From: CAWJKP01 sp963843465
GTDB lineage: Bacteria; Planctomycetota; Planctomycetia; Pirellulales; Thermoguttaceae
Reading direction: 5' to 3'
Length of the DNA stretch: 64,000 nt
Assembly (NCBI GenBank): GCA_963843465.1
Contig: CAWJKP010000001.1
Coordinates: 1,054,001-1,118,000 of the forward strand
This document shows positions 31,027-39,326 of the stretch, one piece after another; positions within the stretch are counted from its first letter, which is position 1; every line of letters begins with the position of its first letter. The notes beneath the pieces were generated by a model that had not been told where the DNA came from, searched no databases, and saw only the letters and a program-made list of their open reading frames with translations. Made by a program: the position numbers and the translations under genes.

Positions 31027-32214
31027 ATGCCGCCGATCGACTGGTACTACGCCAAAGACAACAAGCAGTTTGGCCCGGTGAGCGCGGTGGAACTGAAGCG
31101 GCTCTCCCAAAGTGGTGAGTTGCGGCCGGAGGATCTTGTCTGGACCGAAGGGATGAAGGAATGGTTGCCCGCCCGCAAAGTCAAGGGGCTCTTCGAGGAG
31201 GAGCCGGCGGGAGCGAAGGCGGCCGTGCTGCCGGGCGCCAAGGCCGTCAACCCGTTCACGGTAGTGCCCTCGAACACCGCTTCCCCGGCCGCGGCCACGG
31301 GGGCCGCGCCGCTTAGCCCATTTGCGCCGGCGTCTTCTGCGCCGATCGAGGACCGGCCGGCGTCCGCGGAGGGCCGCGCGCTGTACAAGCCGCGGCATCC
31401 GTTGGACCTGCTGTTGGACGTCGCCCGAGGGCAGTTCGGCCCGAGTTTTGTCGAGTCGACCGAAAAACTGTTCACCGCGGCCGGCCATTATGGGCTGTAC
31501 GCGGTGGTCGTGGCCGAGCTCGTCCTTTTCGGCATCCTGGGCGTCAAGCGCGACAGCCTGTTGACGGTGCTCACGGGACTGGGACTGGCCCTGTTGCTGT
31601 TGGTGCTCCAGTACACGGCCGCCCGTTTCATCCCTGTGATCGAGAATCTCAGCCGGGCGGGTACGGCCAGCCTGTCGTCGGGAGCGTTTCTCGATTGCAC
31701 GGCGCTGTTGGCGATGACCGTCGGCCTGTCCGTGCTGGTGACCCTGGATATCGACGCCATCCGCTTCAAAGACTACACGGGGATCCTTACCGGGCTGACG
31801 TGGTTTGTCGCCTGCGAGTTTGCCGGATTCTTGGCACTTAATCCGGGCACGATGGCCGTCTCGATCCACCCCGGGACGTCCGCCGGTGAGGAAGCCTTGG
31901 GGATCTGCGGTTTCCTGCTGCGGCTGGGGTTGCGGACCGCCCCGGTGGTCTTCGGTATCGGCGTGGTCTCGACGCTGATCCTCTTGCTGTACGACGGCTA
32001 CGGCCTGCTGGCCGACAAGCTGGTTTTGGCCGAGGGGCTTCCTCCGGCAACGGTGGCCCTCCAGGCGATCGGTCAGGCGATCGGCTTCGCCGCGTTGCCG
32101 TTGGCGGCGTATCTTCTCTACTTATTCTGTCACCTGATCGTGGACGTCTTGCGGGCCGTGCTGGCCCTGCCCGGCAAGCTCGATCGACTGGACAAGTCCG
32201 AGGATGAGGATTAG
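31027..32214 (+). CDS. GYF_2 (DUF4339) domain membrane protein
   Basis: 395 residues from the ATG at 31027, preceded by AGAAGGA. Residues 4-55 are the GYF_2 module (WYYAKDNKQFGPVSAVELKR, EDLVWTEGMKEWLPA), thought to bind proline-rich peptides. A Pro/Ala-rich linker follows, then five to seven membrane helices (LYAVVVAELVLFGILG, VLTGLGLALLLLVLQYTA) and an acidic tail (KSEDED). The product is an inner-membrane protein, possibly an adaptor for Pro-rich partners such as its neighbour at 28259; that link is inference. The last four bases overlap the convergent methyltransferase. Confidence 0.8.
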   Translation: MPPIDWYYAKDNKQFGPVSAVELKRLSQSGELRPEDLVWTEGMKEWLPARKVKGLFEEEPAGAKAAVLPGAKAVNPFTVVPSNTASPAAATGAAPLSPFAPASSAPIEDRPASAEGRALYKPRHPLDLLLDVARGQFGPSFVESTEKLFTAAGHYGLYAVVVAELVLFGILGVKRDSLLTVLTGLGLALLLLVLQYTAARFIPVIENLSRAGTASLSSGAFLDCTALLAMTVGLSVLVTLDIDAIRFKDYTGILTGLTWFVACEFAGFLALNPGTMAVSIHPGTSAGEEALGICGFLLRLGLRTAPVVFGIGVVSTLILLLYDGYGLLADKLVLAEGLPPATVALQAIGQAIGFAALPLAAYLLYLFCHLIVDVLRAVLALPGKLDRLDKSEDED

Positions 32215-33076
32215 GCCGCCCGACGGATCGCTGCCGTCTCGGCGGCAGGGCGGCGGCAGAAGAGCTGAAAGGCCTTGGCCAGCGAGGAGACCGCCAACAG
32301 TCCCTTGTGGGCTTGGTAGGCGACGGTATAGGCCACCCGGGGAAACGCCAGGTGGCCCAGCGGACCGAACAGCGGCTGCCGCAAGACCTGCAAGCCGGCC
32401 GATTGAGCAAAGGCCGTGAGGTTTTGCGGGTTGAAGACGTAGACGTGCTCGCGCTTCCAGAAACGACGATAGCGGGCGCCGAACAGGCGGACCGTAAGGC
32501 AGGAGGCGTCGGGGGTCTCCAGAACCAGCAGTCCGCCGGGCCGCAGCACGCGTCGCCACTCGGCCAGCGTTCGCGCCACGTCGGCAACGTGCTCGATCAC
32601 GTGCCACGCCGTGAGCACGTCGAAGCTGCCGTCCTCGAAGGGCAGTTCCAGGGAAGCGGTCAACCGGCAGTCCAGTTGCCGCTGACAGCAGAAATCGACG
32701 GCCTCCGCGCTGATGTCCACGCCCAGGGCGTCCCAACCACGGTCGGCTGCCGCCTCCACGGTGAAGCCCAGCGAGCAGCCGATGTCCAACAGCCGCGGGG
32801 GACTCGCGTCGAGGTTTGCCCTCTCCAGGCACGCGGCAATCCGATTCAGACGGATGGACGCCGTTCGCAACTTGCGTCGCCGATGGTCGGCATAGCAACT
32901 GTGATAGGAGAGCCGGTAGGCTTCGGGACCGGCCAGCCGGCCGTGCTGGTAAAGGTTGCAGCGGGGGCAGCGCCACATCATGGCAATGCCGGGGACCTCG
33001 TACCGTTCCAGCGGGCGCACGCGCAATTCTCACATCCCCGCGACGACCGGTCGAAAGTGGGCTGGTGCGTATCCAT
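32211..33076 (-). CDS. Class I SAM methyltransferase with zinc ribbon, 5' end frameshifted
   Basis: The main frame carries LLDIGCSLGFTVEAAADRGW (motif I), LGVDISAEAV, FDVLTAWHVIEHVAD and LRPGGLLVLETPD, a class I methyltransferase of the type often acting on glycans or small molecules. It begins with WRCPRCNLYQHG, half of a Cys4 ribbon. The other half, GCENCAC, is in another frame upstream, starting from an ATG at 33076. One missing base at about 33010-33025 joins them, giving about 288 residues. The similar enzyme at 47927 has both CxxC pairs, supporting this repair. No good ribosome site is visible before 33076. Confidence 0.7.
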
Positions 33077-33247
33077 CTTGGGAGGTTTATAGCCGGAATG
33101 CCCAGGGAACGCAACACGAAAAACTGGGTTGCCAGGGCGTTTTGGAGAACCTCAACGTCCGCAACGCTAACCCCGTTATGGTGTTGACCAGTTCGCCCAT
33201 TTTCGCAATCATACCGCCGTTCAAAGCGGTTTCGAGGAGCGAAAGGC

Positions 33248-34030
33248 ATGGATGGGCCAAAGGACTTCGCCGACTGGTTGACGGCGCACGAACACCCGGA
33301 CCCGGTATATGGCTGGGTCTATCACTACCACCCCAGAAGCGATGCCCACTCCATCGCGCTTTGCAAACTGGTCTTGCGGGACATTATCGGAGCGTGCCGA
33401 CAACTCTGCGACCACGCCCGGGCCGACAGGATCGTTTATGGCATCAATGCCCGGCACACGTTCCCGAACGGCAAGAAAAAAACGCTGGACCTTGCCATTG
33501 GCACGCCGCGCACCGTTGGTGGAGAGGATCGTTTTGCCGGCGCTATTCGTCAGGGCGAGATTGACCGCGTGTTGCTCGCGTGCGAAGCGAAAACTTGTAT
33601 GACGGAGCACGGCAAGTCTCAGCCTCGGATTTTCGATGAACTCGGCTCCTCACATGAGATCGTCCACCAGGGCGACCGGGAGGCGATAGCTTGCGGCATT
33701 ACCGTGGTCAATATCGCCACCACATTCGTTTCCCCGCTCCGGCAGAGGAGCAAGAAAGAGCGATATGTCTCCAAGCATAAGCAACCTCACGCCGCTGAGC
33801 GCATGGTCAATCATCTCCGCGGGCTGCCGATTCGGGACGAGGTGGGCGGCTTTGGGTTCGATGCCTACGCAACCGTTTTGGTGGATTGCGACAATCAGCG
33901 GCCGGCAACCCTCTGGACCGACCCACCGTCACCGCAGCCGGGAGACAGGGACCACTATGATACCTTCGTCCAACGCATTGCCGCAGCGTATGCTAGGCTC
34001 GGATTGTCGCCGCCCCGAACAGGCCCCTAG
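33248..34030 (+). CDS. Putative type II restriction endonuclease
   Basis: 260 residues with GAGGAGCGAAAGG before the ATG. A PD-(D/E)xK-like core is visible: TLDLAIG (Asp81) followed about 30 residues later by LLACEAKTC (Glu113, Lys115), then KSQPRIFDELGSSHEIV. YGINARHTFPNGKKKTLD resembles the substrate side of BglII/EcoRV-type folds, but I cannot assign a specificity. Its partner is the convergent methyltransferase, whose 3' end overlaps this gene by 38 bases. Codon use and gene order suggest the pair was acquired together. Confidence 0.65.
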   Translation: MDGPKDFADWLTAHEHPDPVYGWVYHYHPRSDAHSIALCKLVLRDIIGACRQLCDHARADRIVYGINARHTFPNGKKKTLDLAIGTPRTVGGEDRFAGAIRQGEIDRVLLACEAKTCMTEHGKSQPRIFDELGSSHEIVHQGDREAIACGITVVNIATTFVSPLRQRSKKERYVSKHKQPHAAERMVNHLRGLPIRDEVGGFGFDAYATVLVDCDNQRPATLWTDPPSPQPGDRDHYDTFVQRIAAAYARLGLSPPRTGP

Positions 34031-34934
34031 AGTCTTCCAGCCGCTTGCGGGCGTTTTGGAAATAGTGGGGATCGACTTCCACGCCGATGCTGTTGCGTCC
34101 CCACCTGCTCGCCCCAAGGTTCGTTGTGCCCGTGCCCATGAAGGGGTCTAGCACGGTGTCCCCCACAAAACTGAACATCCGAATCAGCCGCTCTGCTAGT
34201 TCGACGGGATAGGGGGCCGGGTGGTTCTTCGTCGATGCGCCGGGAAGTCCGCTCCAGATTTGTTGAAACCACTGGCGGTGCGAGTCTTCGGCGATCACGC
34301 TCAGCACGCGGCTTGCAACGGAGGGGGCGCGGTAGCCACCCGGCCTGCGTTGCATCAAGATGAACTCAATGTCATTCTTGATAACGGCGTTGGGTTCGTA
34401 AGGCTTTCCGAGAAAGCTGGACCCGTTCTCGACTTCGTACACGGCGTTGGCAATCTTGTGCCAGATGATCGGGGCGAGGTTGTCATAGCCGATGCGCCGG
34501 CAATGCTCTTGAATGGAAGCATGAAGCGGCATGACCATGTGCCGCCCGCCATTCTTCCGCCGTGCTAAGCAAACGTCGCCCACCACGCATATCAACCGCC
34601 CGCCGGGGACTAGGGCCTTGTAGCATCGCCCCCAGACCCGATCCAACTCGGCAAGGAAATCTTCGTAATCGGAGACGAAGCCTAGCTGCCCCTCAATCTT
34701 TCGATACTCCTTCAGCGTCCAATAAGGGGGGGATGTAAGTACCAAGTGAACGCCGGCTACTGGCAAATCGATGGATCGGGCATCCCCCTGTCTCAGGTCA
34801 TGGTGGGTGGGAATCTCCTTAACCACCGATTCAATCAAGGCTGTTAGCTTGCGATCCTTGGCGATTCGCGGCAAGTCGGTCTGGGGATCGGCCAGATTCC
34901 GCAGTTCGTTGGGCAGCAAGTCGGCTAAGTCCAT
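33993..34934 (-). CDS. Type II DNA methyltransferase, beta class (SPPYW)
   Basis: 313 residues. Motif IV is TSPPYWTLKEY (SPPYW at 68-72), and motif I, DPFMGTGTTNLG, comes near the C-terminus (about 265-276). The order IV - recognition domain - I defines the beta class; SPPY favours N4-cytosine methylation, though N6-adenine is possible. QTDLPRIAKDRKL and HDLRQGDARSIDL form the N-terminal part. It protects host DNA against the neighbouring nuclease. Start at 34934; no strong ribosome site was noted. The recognition sequence cannot be predicted. Confidence 0.85.
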   Translation of the reverse strand: MDLADLLPNELRNLADPQTDLPRIAKDRKLTALIESVVKEIPTHHDLRQGDARSIDLPVAGVHLVLTSPPYWTLKEYRKIEGQLGFVSDYEDFLAELDRVWGRCYKALVPGGRLICVVGDVCLARRKNGGRHMVMPLHASIQEHCRRIGYDNLAPIIWHKIANAVYEVENGSSFLGKPYEPNAVIKNDIEFILMQRRPGGYRAPSVASRVLSVIAEDSHRQWFQQIWSGLPGASTKNHPAPYPVELAERLIRMFSFVGDTVLDPFMGTGTTNLGASRWGRNSIGVEVDPHYFQNARKRLEDSRGLFGAATIRA

Positions 34935-35111
34935 CCCGCCATTCTAGCCCCTGCGTGCCGTTGCTTGAATGGCCCCTCGGCTCCGACGAGCGATGTTGGC
35001 GGAATTGACAGTACCCCCCACCGCGGCGGGAGGCGCGATTTCGCCGTAGACTCCCTCTTGAGCATCGGATAGACTAGCCCGCGATTTTACCCAGACGGGT
35101 CAGTGTCTCTG

Positions 35112-36167
35112 ATGAAGATCGGCATTTTCCTCCCCAACTGGCTTGGCGATCTGGTCATGGCGACGCCCATGCTGCGGGCAGTCCGTCGCCATTTCGCCCG
35201 CCCGGCGCACCTTGTGGGGGTTGTCCGGCCTAACCTTTCGGAGGTTCTCGACGGCACCCCTTGGCTCGACGAGCAATGGTACTTCGATCCTCGGGCGGAC
35301 CAGTGCGAGCTGCGTCACACCTCGCTCATCCGGCGGATGCGACGGGAACGCTTCGAGATGGCAATCCTGCTGACCAACTCCCTGCGGACCGCCCTGATCG
35401 CCTGGCTGGGCGGGACCCGGCAGCGAATCGGCTACGTCCGCTACGGCCGCGGTCCGCTGTTGACCGATAAGCTCTACCCGCGACGGCAGGCGGGACGCCT
35501 GGTTCCCGAGCCGATGGTCGATTACTACCTTGCCTTGGCAGCCGCCGCGGGCTGCCCGCCCGAATCGCCCAGGTTGGAGCTGTCCAGTACCCAGGCCGAA
35601 GACCGGCTTGCCGAGCGGATCTGGCGGGAGCTGGGGCTGCGGACTGACGGGCGGGTGGTGACCTTCAACTGCAGCGGGGCCTATGGAGCGGCCAAGCTCT
35701 GGCCCACCGAGTACTTCGGCGGGCTGGCCCGCCGGGTGGTCGACGAAATGAACCACGACGTGCTGATCGTCTGCGGGTCGCAGGAGCGCAAGATCGCCCA
35801 GGAAATTGCCGGCCATGCCCGCCGGGACCGCGTTTTCTCCATGGCCGAGCAGACCCTGGGACTCGCCGCCAGCAAGGCCTGCATCCGGCGGGGGCGCCTC
35901 ATGGTCTCCACCGACAGCGGGCCCCGGCACATCGCCGCGGCCTTCGGTCAGCCGGTGATCACGCTCTTCGGTCCCACGCTGCCGATCTGGATCGAGAACC
36001 CCACGGTGCGGGCGGTCAACCTCCAGCTCGATCTGTCTTGCACCGGCTGTTACAAGCGCGTCTGCCCACTGGGACATCATCGCTGCATGAGGGACCTCTC
36101 CGTCGACCTGGTCGCAAAAGAGGTGGCCGGGCTGCTCCAGGAGGACCGGATTGTCAAGGCCGCCTAG
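35112..36167 (+). CDS. waaF: Glycosyltransferase family 9 (LPS heptosyltransferase II-like)
   Basis: 351 residues. The ATG at 35112 is preferred over a GTG three codons earlier. It opens with IGIFLPNWLGDLVMATPML, the GT9 ADP-heptose transferase signature, and contains VSTDSGPRHIAAAFGQPVITLFG, the C-terminal donor-binding motif. RCMRDLSVDLVAKEV closes the protein. It adds a heptose to the LPS inner core at the cytoplasmic face of the inner membrane. First gene of a five-gene surface-glycan cluster. Its TAG stop is the first triplet of the palindromic element at 36165. Confidence 0.85.
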   Translation: MKIGIFLPNWLGDLVMATPMLRAVRRHFARPAHLVGVVRPNLSEVLDGTPWLDEQWYFDPRADQCELRHTSLIRRMRRERFEMAILLTNSLRTALIAWLGGTRQRIGYVRYGRGPLLTDKLYPRRQAGRLVPEPMVDYYLALAAAAGCPPESPRLELSSTQAEDRLAERIWRELGLRTDGRVVTFNCSGAYGAAKLWPTEYFGGLARRVVDEMNHDVLIVCGSQERKIAQEIAGHARRDRVFSMAEQTLGLAASKACIRRGRLMVSTDSGPRHIAAAFGQPVITLFGPTLPIWIENPTVRAVNLQLDLSCTGCYKRVCPLGHHRCMRDLSVDLVAKEVAGLLQEDRIVKAA

Positions 36168-36220
36168 GTACTCGTCACGCTCCGCGTGACGCAAGCCCTC
36201 ACGCGGAGCGTGAGGAGTAC
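36165..36220. repeat. Intercistronic palindromic element supplying stop codon and ribosome site
   Basis: TAGGTACTCGTCACGCTCCG through GTGAGGAGTAC: arms 36168-36191 and 36197-36220 match 22 of 24. The waaF stop (36165-36167) is its left end, and GAGGAG of the right arm is the ribosome site of the next gene (ATG 36224). A variant recurs at 38506 after legB. Confidence 0.85.
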
Positions 36221-36223
36221 AGT

Positions 36224-37522
36224 ATGAAGATCGCGTTGAACCTGGAGAGCGTGGGCGCCCGGCGAGGCGGGGCCGAAAAATATGCCGCCACCCTGGCCCG
36301 TTGGCTCGACGCCGCGGGCCACGAGGTCCACGTCTTCGCCCGAGTGGTCGACGCCGCGGAACTTCCCGCCGCGGTCCGCGTTCATCGCCTGCCGTCGGGG
36401 CGCGTTCCCGGTCTGGCCTGGCTGCGACCGTACCTCTTCGCCCGGGCTTCCGAGCGGGCCTTGCGGGAAGAGTCGCCCGAGCTGATCCTCGGCATGACAA
36501 AGGTCTGGCATCAGCACGTTTGCCTGGCGGTCGGCGGCGCGCAGCCGGCCACCCTGGAGTGCAGCAGCCGCCGATTCGGCAACGCCTGGGTCCGCCGGTG
36601 GTGGTGGCTCACCAAGGCGGTCAACCTCAAGCAGTGGGTCTTCCGCCGCATCGCCCGGCGGCAGTTCCAGGGCCGCTACGCCCCGCACGTGATCGCGCCC
36701 AGCCGGATGGTCGCCGAGCATTTCCGCCGCTGCCACGATGTTCCGGCCGAGCGGATCTCGGTGGTCTACAATGGGCTGGACGCGGCGGACGTCCTGCCCG
36801 ATCCGCGGCCCGCCCGCGACGACTTCCGCCGCCGCCTGGGGTTGAACGACCGGCACGTCGCGATCCTCTTTGCCGCCCACAACTACCCGCTCAAAGGACT
36901 CGGGCCGCTGCTTCGGGCCTTCGCCCCCGTGGCCCGCGACAACCCCTGGGCCAGGTTGATCGTCTGCGGCAGCCGGCGGGACGGGGCCTATCGCTGCCAG
37001 GCACGGCGGCTGGGCATCGCCGACCGCGTCCTGTTCCTCGGCTTCGTCGACGATCCGCGGACCTGCTTCGCCGCCGCCGACCTGTTCGCCTTCCCCACCT
37101 TCTACGACCCCTGCAGCCTGGTGGTCCTGGAGGCCATGGCGGCCGGCCTGCCGGTGATCACCACCGCGCAGAACGGAGCCGCCGAGCTGCTCACCGAGGG
37201 CGCCGACGGCTTTGTGATCGAGTCGCCCTGGGCGCTGGACCAATGGTCGCAGCGACTAACCCTGCTGGTCCGCGACGCCGCGCTGCGCCACCGCATGGGC
37301 CAACGGGCACGCGACGCCGCGTGCGGAATGTCGATGGAGGTCCGCCTCCGCGAGCTTCTGGCCGTGCTGGAGCGGGTCGCCCGCCAGGCCCATCCGCCGG
37401 GCCTGATTACCCCGGCAGGGAAGAACCTCAGTAGGATGGACCTCCAGGTCCGTCCGGGACGGACCTGGAGGTCCATCCTACGTGATTCACTTTACGGCCG
37501 GGACAATAGGAGGGTCGCATGA
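36224..37522 (+). CDS. GT4-family glycosyltransferase with a palindrome-derived C-terminus
   Basis: 432 residues. The opening MKIALNLESVGARRGGAEKY and the acidic donor loop FYDPCSLVVLEAMAAGLPVI (E-x7-E) identify a retaining GT-B enzyme of family 4, probably cytoplasmic, adding a sugar in LPS-core or O-chain assembly. The ribosome site lies in the repeat upstream. The last 30 residues (from NLSRMDLQVRPGRT) are encoded by the perfect palindrome 37431-37481 and what follows, so the natural C-terminus has been extended. The TGA overlaps the next ATG by four bases. Confidence 0.82.
   Translation: MKIALNLESVGARRGGAEKYAATLARWLDAAGHEVHVFARVVDAAELPAAVRVHRLPSGRVPGLAWLRPYLFARASERALREESPELILGMTKVWHQHVCLAVGGAQPATLECSSRRFGNAWVRRWWWLTKAVNLKQWVFRRIARRQFQGRYAPHVIAPSRMVAEHFRRCHDVPAERISVVYNGLDAADVLPDPRPARDDFRRRLGLNDRHVAILFAAHNYPLKGLGPLLRAFAPVARDNPWARLIVCGSRRDGAYRCQARRLGIADRVLFLGFVDDPRTCFAAADLFAFPTFYDPCSLVVLEAMAAGLPVITTAQNGAAELLTEGADGFVIESPWALDQWSQRLTLLVRDAALRHRMGQRARDAACGMSMEVRLRELLAVLERVARQAHPPGLITPAGKNLSRMDLQVRPGRTWRSILRDSLYGRDNRRVA
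37431..37481. repeat. Perfect 25-bp palindrome translated at the end of the GT4 gene
   Basis: GTAGGATGGACCTCCAGGTC and the rest of the left arm (37431-37455) are matched exactly by 37457-37481 around one central base. The reading frame passes straight through it. Confidence 0.9.
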
Positions 37523-38508
37523 CGCTCCAAGGCAAGCGGGCCCTGGTCACCGGGGCGGGCGGTTTCATCGCCAGCCACCTGGCCGAGTCGCTGGTCCGCG
37601 CCGGTGTCCGCACCCGCGGCCTGGTCCACTACAACTCCCGTGGCGACGAGGGTCAGCTCGCCTGGCTGGACCCCGAAGTCCGCTGCCAACTCGAAGTGCT
37701 CCCCGGCAACGTCCGCGACCGCTCGTGCGTCCGCCAGGCGGTCGAGGGCTGCGACCTGGTGTTTCACCTGGCCGCCCTGATCGGCATCCCCTACAGCTAC
37801 CGGGCCCCGCAAAGCTATGTGGAAACCAACGTGCTGGGCACGCTGAACGTCTTGGAAGCCTGCCGCGACTGCCGCGTGGGCCGCTTGTTGTGTACCTCGA
37901 CGAGCGAGGTCTACGGGACGGCCCGCTACACGCCCATCGATGAGCACCACCCGTTGCAAGCCCAGAGCCCCTACGCGGCCACCAAGATCGCCGCCGACCA
38001 GTTGGCGCAGAGCTACCATGCGTCGTTCGGGCTGCCGGTGGTGATCGTCCGGCCCTTCAACACCTTCGGTCCACGGCAGAGTGCTCGGGCGGTGATCCCC
38101 ACAATCCTGGCCCAAGCCCTCGTTGGCGATCGGCTGGCCCTGGGAAACACCAGCCCGGTCCGCGATTTCCTCTTCGTCGCCGACAACGTCCAGGGCTTCC
38201 TGGCCGCCGCCGAGGCCCCGGGCGTGGAAGGCGAAGTGCTCAACCTGGCCAGCGGAGCCAGCGTAACCGTCGGCCAGGTCGTGGAGCTGGCCGGCAAGCT
38301 GCTGGGGCGAACGCTCCAGGTCCATACGGACCCGAGGCGCCGGCGGCCGGACCAAAGCGAAGTGCTGCAACTGATCGGTTCCGCTGCGAAGGCCGCAAAG
38401 CAGACCGGTTGGCGGGCCGCCGTGAGCCTGGAAGAAGGACTGGCGGCCACCCTGGCCTGGATCCGCGATCACCGGCACCTTTACCGTCCCGATTCCTATG
38501 CGATCTAG
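37519..38508 (+). CDS. NAD-dependent 4,6-dehydratase, LegB-like
   Basis: 329 residues, with AATAGGAGGG before the ATG. Extended-SDR features: TGAGGFIASHLAESL, HLAALIGIPYSYRAP, STSEVYGTARYTPID and SPYAATKIAADQLA (Tyr and Lys catalytic). The block around PYSY, EVYGTA and RPFNTFGPRQSARAVIPTI closely resembles LegB, the first enzyme of legionaminic acid synthesis, which makes a 4-keto-6-deoxy nucleotide sugar. Other Leg genes are not in the window, so the end product is uncertain. The stop TAG is again the left end of a repeat (38506). Confidence 0.82.
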   Translation: MTLQGKRALVTGAGGFIASHLAESLVRAGVRTRGLVHYNSRGDEGQLAWLDPEVRCQLEVLPGNVRDRSCVRQAVEGCDLVFHLAALIGIPYSYRAPQSYVETNVLGTLNVLEACRDCRVGRLLCTSTSEVYGTARYTPIDEHHPLQAQSPYAATKIAADQLAQSYHASFGLPVVIVRPFNTFGPRQSARAVIPTILAQALVGDRLALGNTSPVRDFLFVADNVQGFLAAAEAPGVEGEVLNLASGASVTVGQVVELAGKLLGRTLQVHTDPRRRRPDQSEVLQLIGSAAKAAKQTGWRAAVSLEEGLAATLAWIRDHRHLYRPDSYAI

Positions 38509-38590
38509 GTACTCGTCACGCTCCGCGTGACGTTATCCCTCTCGCGGAGCGGGGGGAGTACACGATCCCTCTCGCGGAGCGAGAGGAATA
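38506..38590. repeat. Intercistronic palindromic element array, second copy with partial duplication
   Basis: It starts TAGGTACTCGTCACGCTCCG exactly as at 36165, then has two CTCTCGCGGAGCG-type arms in a row ending GGAGTAC and GGAATAC. It supplies the legB stop and lies just before the AAGGAG ribosome site of the next gene. The CGCTCCGCG core also occurs at 56231. Confidence 0.85.
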
Positions 38591-38604
38591 CAAGGAGCAC
38601 GCCG

Positions 38605-39324
38605 ATGCGAGCCATCCTGCTGGCCGGAGGTAAAGGAACCCGCCTGCAACCGTTCACCGCGACCTTCCCTAAGCCGCTGGTGCCGCTGGACGACGTGCCG
38701 GTGATCGAGGTGCTGGCCGCGCAACTGCGGGAGCACGGGCTCACCGACCTGACCGTGGTCACCGGCCATCTGGCCGAGTTGATTCGCGCGTTCCTGGGCG
38801 ACGGCCGGCGGTTCGGGCTGAAGATCGAATACTTCGAGGAACGCACGCCGCTGGACACGGCCGGCTGCCTGGGCGTGCTGCCGCGGCCCACGGAACCCTT
38901 CCTGGTGATGAACGGCGACCTGCTCACCACGCTCAACTTCCAGAGCCTCTGCGGCTTCCACCTCCAACACCGGCCCACGGCCACCATCGCCACCTATCCC
39001 AAGAAGGTGACGATCGACCTGGGCGTGGTGGAGATGGACGCCGACGGCCGGCTGACCGATTACCTGGAGAAGCCCAGCCACCACTTTTCCGTGAGCATGG
39101 GGATCTATTGCTTCGAGCCGGAGGTCTGCGACTTCGTCGTGCCGGGCCAACGCGTCTCGATGCCGGAATTGATCCTGCGGCTTCGCGACGCCGGCAAGGA
39201 AGTCCGCTGTTTCCGCGAGGATTGCTACTGGCTGGACATCGGCCGGCCCGACGACTACGCCACGGCGGTCGAGGAGTTCCGCCGCGACCGCTTCCGCTTC
39301 CTTCCCCGACGATCAGCCGCGTGA
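38605..39324 (+). CDS. Sugar-1-phosphate nucleotidyltransferase
   Basis: 239 residues, AAGGAG nine bases before the ATG. The N-terminus MRAILLAGGKGTRLQPFT holds the nucleotide-binding GGxGTRL, and FPKPLVPLDDVPVIEVL, FLVMNGDLLTTLNF and EKPSHHFSVSMGIYCF are typical of mannose-1-phosphate guanylyl- or glucose-1-phosphate uridylyl-type enzymes. It activates a hexose-1-phosphate with a nucleotide for this cluster. The base cannot be assigned. The TGA overlaps the upstream end of the next gene region, suggesting translational coupling. Confidence 0.82.
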   Translation: MRAILLAGGKGTRLQPFTATFPKPLVPLDDVPVIEVLAAQLREHGLTDLTVVTGHLAELIRAFLGDGRRFGLKIEYFEERTPLDTAGCLGVLPRPTEPFLVMNGDLLTTLNFQSLCGFHLQHRPTATIATYPKKVTIDLGVVEMDADGRLTDYLEKPSHHFSVSMGIYCFEPEVCDFVVPGQRVSMPELILRLRDAGKEVRCFREDCYWLDIGRPDDYATAVEEFRRDRFRFLPRRSAA

Positions 39325-39326
39325 CG

